This document shows positions 1 to 12,000 of a DNA stretch of 64,000 nt, in pieces (positions within the stretch are counted from its first letter, which is position 1; each line of letters begins with the position of its first letter). Made by a program: the position numbers and the translations under genes. Where the stretch lies: NCBI GenBank assembly GCA_030323885.1, contig CM059192.1:503001-567000 (forward strand), written 5' to 3'. The notes below the pieces were generated by a model that worked only from the letters and a program-made list of their open reading frames with translations, had not been told where the DNA came from and ran no database searches. The DNA comes from Branchipolynoe longqiensis (lineage: Eukaryota; Annelida; Polychaeta; Phyllodocida; Polynoidae).

Positions 1-3000
1 CCGGAAAGTCTTACTGATGATGCTTGAAGTGATCTTCCGGCGGCCTCCTAATGCCAAGTGAAGCGCGTTCAGGAGCCATGACATGAACTCCACGCAGTCC
101 CCTATGAACAATACAACACAGCTTAGACCAGTGATGGGTTGTTGCAGTTTTACGTCCTAGCAACATCTAAGGTCATATCTGGACGGTTCCCGACTTGTGA
201 CAGTGCACACTGATGGCGACTTTATAGTGCTGCCCCACTGGGAGACCAGGCCGACAGCAAATAGTCATACAAAAACAATTTAGCAACCACCATGTTCCAC
301 TATTTGATCCGAACACCATAGAATGGTGAATTTAAAGCTGCATAGTCCGATCAAAACGTCAAACCAAAACAATTATCGAGATTTGATTCTACATATCAAA
401 CTTAGATACTGGTGCACTTATTAAACATTTGTCGCCACACAGAAGGGAATGTTGAGGCAATTGAATAGAACATTTTACCACAGAAGTCTATGGTGTCAGT
501 TTTGGCATGCTTGCCAAAATTAATTTTGCATGGTTGCACTTAATATCTCCAAAGTTAGCCATTTAAAATAAAAGATACTTCAAACTAAAGTAAGGCACAT
601 TATAACGATCAACCTAATATATTTGTAGTGGTCTGCACTGACCTCTCAGGCAAGGAGCCGCATAGACAGGTAGGCATGGGTAGTGTGTTGATATCAGGGA
701 GCCTAGATGGTGTAATGGTTAGCACACTGGCCCGGAATGCAAAGAGATGTGGGTTCGAGTCCCGCTCTAGGTGCATTATTTCCCATTTTCATCACCCCCA
801 AGACACTGGTTGCCGTGACCAAGATCCTGTACAACCTACATGCTGTATAGTTGTCGAACCTACCCTGTGTGTATATATATGTAAGTGCATTGCCTGTATG
901 TATGTAATTGTAAGCATTAAAAGACTTACAATTCCAGTAGGACGAGTGTAGTGGTCTGCACTCACCTCTCAGGCAAGGAGCCGTATAGACAGGTAGGTGT
1001 GGGTAGTGTGATGATATCAGGGCGCCTAGGTGGTGTAATGGTTAGCACACTGGCACAGAATGCAAATAGATGTGGGTTCGAGTCCCGCTCTAGGCACAAT
1101 ATTTCCCATTTTCATCACCTCCGTGACATATTTATCTAAGAAAATACAAAAACTCAAAACCATCGGACTATGCAATTTTAATGAAAGCCCATGAAACTCA
1201 TGAGAAGACAACGGTCAGATTACCCAGATGCTGCCCGGTGACCTTGAGGCCGCTGACCTTGCTTGGTGATCTGGTACTTCTTCTTGGAACACAGCACAAC
1301 GGCCTGCAGCATCTCGTGCGGACTGACATGAGCCTTGAAGTGACGCGGGTTCCACAGTTTGCGCAGCAGCTCCCCGAAGCGCTGCACTAGCAGGATGCTC
1401 TGGTCGCCAGGCGGCCTCTTGATGCTGCCATAGTTCTCCACGCGCAGGAAGTAGTCACGCAGCGGGGCCACATGACTCAGCGCCTTCACACCCCGCAGAC
1501 ATTGTTTTGTTGTAAATGTTTATTTAGTTTAATATGCAGGGATGAAAGTGGTCTCTGGCAAAAAACAAGGAAATCAAACCGAGACCACGGCACCACCTAG
1601 TGGGTTCCTGCAGAACCAAGCCATGGTTATTACACCGATGGCGAATTTCCGTGAAAACACAGATTTTCCCCTATAGGATTAGCACTGCCAGGGAATCACG
1701 GAAAAATGCTGCAAGTCCCCTTGTTGTGACTATATTATTACCCATATCTAACTCTTTCTTGTTAGGGTTCTAGCAACATCTAAGGTCATGTAATAATGGG
1801 ATTCGAAGTAACCAATTTTTTACATGTACATCCTGATTCCTTGGCATTTAATCAGTAAACATAAAAAATCGTGGAAATCTTCAAAATCACTGAGATCTTT
1901 CATCCTTGAATTATATCATTTGTCTGTCCATTAAATTTGCATACTTTTATTTTTTAAAGCTATATTGTTTAAATGCAAACCTTTTTCACCATTGAATATG
2001 AACCATTTTAAGACGACCTGATTTTGTGGGAAAATATCTTAAACCCTCCAGGAAAATCTGAAGTAAAATAAAACACACAAATCTTTGATTTTCTAAATAG
2101 TGATAGCTTTGCTATCCAGTGATAAGCACCCTTTTTCTTTTGTTAAAGTCAGTTCACTTTGCCAAACCCAAAAGTAATTGCTATGGCGACAAAGTTAGCT
2201 GGATTCCCTGAAATGACTGATTCGTACCTGCAGGATAACATTGCAGTAGTCATTCGCCTTGATGTTGTTCAGCCCCACGATACCCTGGATGTAGGTGGTG
2301 TTGTCGAAGGCACGCGACATCTTGGTATTTTTGTCGAGGATGATGATGTTGCCTTGTGCGAAGGTCGGGTTCAGCACATACTGCATGCAGACACAGGGCA
2401 TATAGTTACGCTACATGTCTTTCATTTTAAGACAACCCTATTCGTTGCTCCCAGAGAACTGAGCACAGTAATGGGTTTTGAATTCCAGTGGCGTCTGAAA
2501 CAAACCCTTCCAAAGTGCATTCAGAAAGCCGCTATGATACAGAGCTTGACCTGCCGACTACCAGCTTGGGACAGCTTGTATGGACTGTACAGGCTGTTTG
2601 TTGGGGTTTTACATCCTAGCAACATCTACGGTCATATCGGGATGGGTACCGACTTGTGTCAGTGTGCACTCATAGCAACTTAATAATCCTGCCCCACTCG
2701 AGATCAGATCAGCGACACCATGACCCAATATCCCCTAGTCACATTATGCGGACACTGAGCTAACCAGTCGCTACCACATCCTAATAATGCCAAGCGCCAG
2801 GCTAGGTAGCGACATGTAAAAAAAAAGATTTGTAGCCTGCATACAGCAAGAGCCTTTCGCTAGAGTAATTCAAGTGATGTGAGGCTCCAGAAGGTAACAA
2901 GCTTAGAACTCCTCTGCCTCTGAGTTCTTCTCTGAAGCTGGGCACTACATATTTGGTGTCCATGTTACGATGAATATAATTCTTTCTTTTTTTAATGGCA

Positions 3001-6000
3001 AGTCAAATCAGTATTGTTGCCTCTTGTTATTAAGCATGTTAGCAATACTATATGTATTCATCTCTATCCCACAAAATGTATTAAAAGTATGTTTATATGA
3101 TTGTGTGCTCAAGTGAAAATATGAAAATTTACATACTTTTGTTTGCTTAACTGTAATCAATCAAATCTTGTTTGAATGTGTTCTATATATGATGTTCTAG
3201 ATTTTTATATTTTTTTTTATATTATTTTTTAAATTGAGGCGGTATTTATACTGACCATAGCATATAAGCCCGGGTATCCAGGCTCATTTTCAATGCTGGC
3301 CAGTTGTAGTGTTGGTGTTATCTTACCACACAGTAGCTGCTGATAAGTTATTTGATTGTCTGCATTTAAGTAGCAGATAGATAATTGGTTGGTATGGTTA
3401 GTAGCCTATGTTAGTTTTTTTTTATTTTCTTGGCATATATATATTTTATTTTGTTCTACTCTTATTACTAGACTAGCCTACTCCTATTTACATATCATAG
3501 GCTTGTATGTAGCTGTGTGGTGTGTTATCTGGCTATTCTTGGCATGTGTTTGATTTCCATGTTACATGGGATGTAGTCCTTAATTTGCTCCCAAAAAAAG
3601 TGAAATAGCTTTTTTTAACTCTGACATATCCACAACATGTAAACCTTCATATAAACATGGTTTCTGCTATTATTTGCAATGTTTTCTGCTATTAGTTGAA
3701 ATGTTTTCACTTTTGGCTTCCATGTCACAAAAGTGGTTCCCAGTTTCACAGAACGACCATTTAGAAGCAGCAACAGCGCAGGCTCCTCAGCATTACACAA
3801 TACCCGAGGTAATTTTCAACCTACAAAGCTACATTTCTTGTACATTTATATTCCCTTTCAAGCTTGGATTTCCAAATAATACACAAAAAACACTCGTTTC
3901 TCCTCCGCTGCCGAGTTCCGTACTGATGCTAACTTCCGGTAGACACCAGATTGTCAGTGTCCCTAGATACTTACTTGGCTTTCGCTACTCGGAAGATGAA
4001 GTAAGAATACGCAACAAACACTAACGCTGACCTATTTAATTTCATTTGTTGCTGCTGATATTTGTTAGATGGCAAACTTAAAGAAAGCGAGTTATGGAGA
4101 AGTGTTCTCACGGTGATGTCCTCAAGTGACTGGTCGATGATCTGGTAGTTGTCGGGCAGGCAGTAGAACTTACACGTCTCCAAGTTCAGGAACACGTGAT
4201 GGCCCTCCTGCACACTGTGGATGTATGCATGGGACTTCAGCCCTCGACCTACAGGTACAAGTATGGTACAAGCATGGTCAAAGTATGGTACAATGGTACA
4301 TGGAAGACACATACAAGTTCAGGAACAGGTGATGGCCCTCCTGCACACTGTGGATGTATGCATGGGACTTCAGCCCTCGACCTACAGGTACAAGTATGGT
4401 ACAAGCATGGTAAAAGTATGGTACAATGGTACATGGAAGACACATACAAGTTCAGGAACACGTGATGGCCCTCCTGCACACTGTGGATGTATGCATGGGA
4501 CTTCAGCCCTCGACCTACAGGTACAAGTATGGTACAAGCATGGTCAAAGTATGGTACAATGGTACATGGAAGACACATACAAGTTCAGGAACAGGTGATG
4601 GCCCTCCTGCACACTGTGGATGTATGCATGGGACTTCAGCCCTCGACCTACAGTACAAGTATGGTACAAGCATGGTAAAAGTATGGTACAATGGTACATG
4701 GACACATACAAGTTCAGGAACAGGTGATGGCCCTCCTGCACACTGTGGATGTATGCATGGGACTTCAGCCCTCGACCTACAGGTACAAGTATGGTACAAG
4801 CATGGTAAAAGTATGGTACAATGGTACATGGAAGACACATACAAGTTCAGGAACACGTGATGGCCCTCCTGCACACTGTGGATGTATGCATGGGACTTCA
4901 GCCCTCGACCTACAGGTACAAGTATGGTACAAGCATGGTAAAAGTATGGTACAATGGTACATGGAAGACACATACAAGTTCAGGAACAGGTGATGGCCCT
5001 CCTGCACACTGTGGATGTATGCATGGGACTTCAGCCCTCGACCTACAGGTACAAGTATGGTACAAGCATGGTAAAAGTATGGTACAATGGTACATGGATA
5101 CAAGTTCAGGAACACGTGATGGCCCTCCTGCACACTGTGGATGTATGCGTGGGACTTCAGCCCTCGACCTACATGTACAAGTATGGTACAAGCATGGTAA
5201 AAGTATGGTACAATGGTACATGGAAGACACATACAAGTTCAGGAACAGGTGATGGCCCTCCTGCACACTGTGGATGTATGCATGGGACTTCAGCCCTCGA
5301 CCTACAGGTACAAGTATGGTACAAGCATGGTAAAAGTATGGTACAATGGTACATGGAAGACACATACAAGTTCAGGAACACGTGATGGCCCTCCTGCACA
5401 CTGTGGATGTATGCGTGGGACTTCAGCCCTCGACCTACATGTACAAGTATGGTACAAATATGACACAATGATACATGAAAGACACACACAAGTTCAAGAA
5501 CACGTGATGTCCGTCCTGCACACTGTGGATGTGTGCATGGGACTGTAGGCACAATACAGTACAAATAATGACAGATTAGTAAAGTGTCATAAAAATTACA
5601 TGTTCAATGTGAAAGTGATTATGCTAGATTCCTGAATGACTTCCAATATTCAATAGTACTTCGTTTCTCCCCAAACTAAATGAGCACAAAAATGTGCCCT
5701 TAAGTGTGTGATATTGATCTTTTCGCTGTTTTTGTTTTGCTTTGGCATCTGTCACAAACAAACCAAATGCTTACCTTGGTAGTACTTGCCGCATACCAGA
5801 CAGGCGTAGACGTTCAGGTGAGACAGAGAGACGGAACACAACTTCTCAAAGTCAAAGTCCAGCAAGGTTCTGCACAATCCAATATAGACAATGGTTTTAC
5901 TACGCTTCATCAAGTGTTATAATCATACGTGAAAAGTGCAGTTAATTGCCGTTTCAATAGGAACCTAAAGAATAAAATGGATCTACCCCTACATTGTTGC

Positions 6001-9000
6001 TTGACATGTTTTAATCATAGGGCCTACAGGAAAAGTGCAGTTAATCACTGTTTTTAATAGGAATCGAAAGAATAAAATCCCTCTACCCCTACATTGTCGC
6101 TTGACATGGCCAGAAGATTCTGTAGCGCTTTGGTTCTCAAACTGACCATTCTGTAAAAGTTAGGATCAGTAATCAGCAGGCGCGCCTTGCTATTGGCAGT
6201 AACAGCTGGGAACGGTGTCCTGAACTCCTGATGGCTGAGAAAAATCTGATTTATTTTGTTAAAGATATTTTTTAATCATTACCTCAAAGTGTGGGTATTA
6301 AAACAAAAAGGTTGGAAGGCCAGCGCCTACGCGCTGACAAAATGTGTTCAGATGAATAAAAATATTTACTAAAAAAATGGAATTTTCCCCCATCACTTTT
6401 TTTGTTTAAAGTGGGTGCTATAAAATCGAAAATCAGACGAGCATCTGAACAGGTGTATTTCAATGCCTTAATGGAATGTGGAGGTGTTGGTCGTGTTTTT
6501 TTAATGTTTTATTGCTTCTTTGGGGTGCGGTTTTATTTTAGACTTACCTGTTGATGGTATCCAGGTAGGGACAGCTTCGACTGCGTCGGTCCTCACCATG
6601 GAACACTGTGAATAATTAGTTTTTTCAAGTGTGGTCTTAGAGAACAGCCACCGTAAAATCTCCGCTATTCCTCGAGCTTCCGAGGCTTTGAGCATATTTA
6701 AAAGAATCTCAAGTCAGCGAAAAGTTTGAAGTTCAAAATCTGGATTTTGGGTCACATCTTTTCTTATGTTCTAATTTTAGGTACTCCAAACAAAGGACTG
6801 GTTGCTGATGCTGATTGGCCACTCGAAAAATAGGAGACTTGCTCTCAGCATACTACCCCTCTTTGAAGGTTGTCTGCTACGAGTGAGTGCATCAGAGCTA
6901 AAAATAAGTACATTCACAGTAAAGTGGAGATCACTACCTTTCATTTCGTATACATTACGGCCAACTTCATGCAGGAAAAAAAATTTAAATTGAGATTTTA
7001 CAACTTTGGAACGATCGTAAAACATGATTTTACCAAATATTTTTTGTGAAAAATATAATATTACATAGAAAAATTCTTTCTCTACAAATCTGTGTAGATT
7101 GTTAACCATCATTTAGCACTCACTCTCAGCAGTTTGGACGTAACCATAGAATGAGTATGCTAATTAGAGCAATCAGATTTGTTTAATGTGGATATAGCTT
7201 AAAGACAATGGAATGACAATATAGATATTTGCATTCTGGTCATTTTCAATATCAAGTCAATACTCAAATAGAAACAGATATATTCATTTGCTAAAGATTT
7301 GATCATGGACGGTTAGTGAAAATCACACGATTTGCCATGTTTGATGTCAAATTGCTCAACAAATATATATTTGTACGGTCTGAACAAAGTTGAGATTATA
7401 ATTTGTACTAGAAATAATGAGTTAAAAGAATAATGATGTGATTAAAATGTAAGCAGGCAGCCTCAAACATGATCAGGATTTAAGCATTTGCAGAATCATG
7501 AAAAATGTGGGTAAATGTAAGGTAGGTATGTCAGATTCCGCTAGGAGCGCATCGGACACCATGTCTATAGTAAAATTTCCTGCATTTTCATGATTCGGCC
7601 TTGATTAAAGTACTTTTGCATTGGAATATTTTCATAAATTGTATATCACTGGAAAGAACATGACCTAATCTCACTGAAAATACACATCAAAATACCAATA
7701 TCAAAATACTTAGAGCATACAAAGCTGTAACAATGTGGCAAGGGTCACAGTTTATTATAATGGTGAATCCAGACTGAATTTAACAATTCAGCCGATATTA
7801 GAAATGCCATAACTTTCTCCCCTTTTAAGATATTTTCAAAATTACAACAGATTTGAGATTATCTCAGCAAGATCTATTGAAAAAGGTTACATTTATAATT
7901 ATACTTTTTGTTGTGTTTTGACATTTTAGCTGATCTATCTAAGTAAGGGCAAAAATTAAATAAAAAAGAATTCATAACTCAGGGACTAATGAGACCAATT
8001 TTCCATTATTATATGTATTTGTAATCAGAATGATAAGAGCTTTCTAACTGTACTATTTGAAAATTAACTTCATGATTTGTGTCCACATTGGGTTTTGTTT
8101 GTTTGTTTGTTGTTGTTTTACGTCCTAGTAACATCTATCCACATTGGTAATAGGCCTGTCACACTATGAAGTAACGAGCTAATGTGAGCCGACGTAGGCG
8201 AATTTTGGTCATTACGTTGAGGTATGGCGGGTTACGTCATGCATACGTTAGGCAGACGTCGAGTTACGTCAAGATACATCAGGTTACGTCGAGTTACGCC
8301 AGCGTGCGTCAAGGTTTTGGACAAAACTTTTGATGTAGCCCGATGTAAGACAATGTGTGGCTTATACGTTAGCATACGCTATGTATACGTTAGACATGCA
8401 TTGAGTAGTACGCTAGACATACGCTACACGTACAGTATACGTATATTGAACTACGTCAGGTGTAAGTCATAACAAAAGACTGGACTGGGAATAAATTTAT
8501 AATTTTTTTACATCTTCAAGATCATTCGTAGCAGTATAGGTTTGTACAATCATTCATTTGTAAGTATACGTAAGTATTATATCACATGTCAGTATTATTC
8601 ATATCTATAAGTACACACAGGCTAGTTTATTTATACACACTCAAAGTTCCGGGTTCGACTCAACTGAATACCTCTAACACTCAGCCCTAGTAGTCACACC
8701 ATAAGTACAAGAGGGAGGGAGGGTGGGGAAGAAAGCATAATAGGTGTTTACTGTATGAGTGCCAGAACAAAGTGAGTTGCAGATCCTAAGTTTTCACTTC
8801 TATATATACTATGGGTTTCCTTGGATATTATTCTTGACATTTGATATGATTGCTTGGAGACATGGATGTGTCCTCACTACCAGACCCAGCAACCCAGATG
8901 CATAATCCCAGGATCACAGATTTGAGATGAGTGGTTATGGCAACGCATTCAATTTTATTTACATTACTTTAGCAACATCAGTTTTGAATGTCAGAAACAC

Positions 9001-12000
9001 TCTATGTTGTGAGTTCATTCATTTCAGCAGATTTGTTTGGCAGTTTAATAAAGAACAATAGATAGGAATTAAATCCTAGTCAATGAATTACTGATGATAT
9101 TATATACCATGCACAGATATATATCTGGGTTCTCTAATTCTTTTGATTGTCCACTAGCAGTTTGGAGACCAACTTTGAATTTGTTTAATTTCTTTGTTTA
9201 TAAATTTCAGCAAATAATTTGCAGCAAGGTTTTTGAGTTCTTTTGAAACTACCAGACCATTACCTCTAGAATATGAGTTTACGCAGTCTATCTATTTATA
9301 TTACTTAGAAGTCCAATCTAGTCAGTAGATAGAAGTAACTCTATGTATGAGAATTACTTTTATTATTATATGTAGCCAAACTGAATTTCATCTGGGTTCA
9401 CTAAAATTTTAGTTTGTTAACTATAGGATGACTTTGGATTTGTTAATTTCTTTGCTTATCAGCATATTTTTCAAATTAAAGAGATATTTAATTGGCTCTA
9501 TGTTGTGAGTTTTAACCCAGTTCTTCAATTCTAATTTATACTATTTGGCAACCCAAGTATGTCAGTAGAAGTGAGGTAACCAATTGTTATGAATTACTCA
9601 TGTTATTACATAACATGCACAATTAAAGCCGGCAGAAACGTACAGTCCGCATATTGACAACATACGCATAATGTACGCCTAACGTATGTTTGCCGTTTCT
9701 CCACCGTGTTTTGACGTATTTAATGTATAAATGCGTACTTCTGGCGATCGAATAATGTATATAACGTTCACCTGCGTTCTTCAAGCATTCTGTGAGCGTT
9801 TAAAAAAAATTAATGTTCTCGTGTAGCGACCGCAAACGGCCGCGCTGCGCAGATTTCTGCGCATGTCAACACGCCCATTGTAAAGTTGGTAGGGGTTTTG
9901 AGTGCCCCCATGCTTGGATAAATGGCTTTGCATTGCATTCTAGGAGGACAGAAGTTACTGCTTACTTCAACTAACGATTCTGAAGAGTCTTCCCAAGTGT
10001 TTGAGTCCAAAAACAAGCATATTTCCGCATTTCTTCTTGATTCGGCAGACAGATTAAGTTGAAAAGGAAGTTTGTTACCATTAAATCAACATCATACCTT
10101 GTTTTCCAGTAATTCCCAATGTTTACACCGATTCTATGGCCTGTTCTCTTTTAAACAATGTTTGAGTGAACATTGTGGCTTGCTGCAGTAAGGAGCAGTA
10201 CGTCGATTTGTAAAAAACTATTTCAAAATTCAATGTAATACCGCCAATCGCCATTTTTCACCGTTTTATAAAGTGTCACAACTTCATTTATAATTGTCAC
10301 AGGATATTGATTTAGGTATCATTAGAAAGGTCTTTCCAGTACCTTTGCAATGATATATTTTATGTTGGAATTTGTTGATTTTCAGATTTGTTGTGGGCTA
10401 TATTTGCATGTGGTTTCACCAAGTTCCCCCATAGCAATAGGTATGTGAGCTAAACTCGCCGATCGCCGTCATAGCGGGCGCCATTTTCCTGTGACGCCGA
10501 TCTCCGTTTTCTATTGGTCGACCCAAGTACATCGGTCCAAATAACTGCCTCCTGATTGGCTAGAAATATGTTTTTGCATATATGAGCATGACGTCATAGA
10601 GGACGTCTATAGCCTCGTTTTCATTTTTTTCTGAAAGACTGTTTATTTCTGGTAGAGGAAGAATTTCACCAAACTTTAAAGATTTTTGACAGTAATCACC
10701 ATCAAAATTCGGCATCACAGCAGCTATGGTCCCTAATTATAATATATAGATCCCATTGTATATGTATTTATTGTTGTATATGTGAAATACCAGGAGGAAA
10801 TTAGCACAAGAAGTGTAAAAACGAGCTCGCGTAAAAAAAATTTTTAACAAATAATGCCAAATGGGAAAAACAAAATGGCCACACAAGAAATTCTGCAAAT
10901 TGCACATCATCATCAAAATTGGACATCAAAGAAGGTTTGGTCCCTAATTATAATATATAGTTCCCATTCTATATGTATTTATTGATGTATCTGTGAAATA
11001 CCATGAGGAAATTTGCAAGAGAAATGCAGTAACGAGCTCGAGGAAAGTTTTTTTTAGCAAATGGAAAAACAAAATGGCGACTCAAGAAATACAAAAAATA
11101 TGGCATTAACCTAATAATTATTTTGTTTGATCATTATTAATAATTATTTCCAGCTTTTCAATGATGATTTTTGTGATTGATCTAGATAGAGAATTCTTGT
11201 GCAATTCAGATACTTAAAAGATTTAATGAATTTGAGAAATAAGAAAGTTACAGCATTTTCCCTAACAACACAGTATGTTTTGATCACACCTTCTTCATTT
11301 GGTTTAAGGTTAATTGTGAGGACATAATTTGGCTAATTAAAAATAATGAAAAAATCATAACTTATTTATTTCTCAATGGATTGCAATGATCTAAGTGTCA
11401 TTTTCTTTGTCTCTTCATCCTCTTTCAAATGAGCCCAGTTACACTGGAATTGGAGGATTTTGAATTTTTGACTCACATACCTAATAGTAAAGTGTCCAGG
11501 AATTAAGACAAAAGAGTGAAATGAAAACCATCATAACTATTTTATTAACAATGCTATAGAGCTAAAAAAAAAAGGTGTATTCAACTCAGAATTTGAAGGA
11601 CTTCAGTTCTGTACTATTTATGGTGTTCTAGACCTGTTTTAAAATGTTCGTGTCACTGTGTGGTCCCTATCTCGTGCATTAGCCATTACCATTACGTTGG
11701 ATCGACGTTTCGTGTACGTCCACTATGTTGCACTGATGTCCCAACTTGGCCCTGAAACGCCAAGAATTTCTATGTAAATAAGGGATTTCTACGTTCCCCA
11801 CTCGCTGGCCCGTTACGTTGTAGTGTGACAGGGCCATAAGCCTTATGATAAGGCATAACGTGGATTTCGTCCACTTTCGGCAGTTTCGGAGGATGCCAAC
11901 ACTTGAACACAAGCTTTGCGCACAGGTGTGGCGGTCTCCGATGCCACAAGGCTGCCGTGCCAAATGGCGCTTCTGCGCATGCGTCAGAATCCAACAGCGT

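Larger units (their letters stand above)
332..1181. mobile_element. TTAA-flanked MITE (family A), split by a SINE-1 dimer
   Basis: The left end TTAA-AGCTGCATAGTCCGATC and right end CATCGGACTATGCAATT-TTAA are inverted copies, flanked by TTAA, which suggests a piggyBac-type target site. Two head-to-tail SINE-1 copies interrupt it at about 626-1130. It lies downstream of USP39 exon 7 in the same intron. Confidence 0.7.
8153..11835. mobile_element. Candidate 3.7-kb non-autonomous DNA transposon with TACG-rich ends
   Basis: The left end GGCCTGTCACACTATGAAGT is mirrored by the right end AACGTTGTAGTGTGACAGGG-like sequence at 11815-11835. Inside both ends (8170-8470; 9640-9790 and 11680-11820) are clusters of ACGT/TACG words. 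The interior is AT-rich with no transposase ORF. Whether this is one element or two separate ends is inference. Confidence 0.45.

Noticed and set aside
1024..1096. Possible tRNA genes (also near 700, 25675, 26630, 48760, 50135)
   Set aside because: A- and B-box-like sequences are present but anticodon stems do not pair and each is followed by a shared non-tRNA body; they are SINE heads.
4196..5564. Many 90-152-codon ORFs on both strands
   Set aside because: Translations of the exon 4-derived tandem array in alternative frames, including intron parts; not genes.
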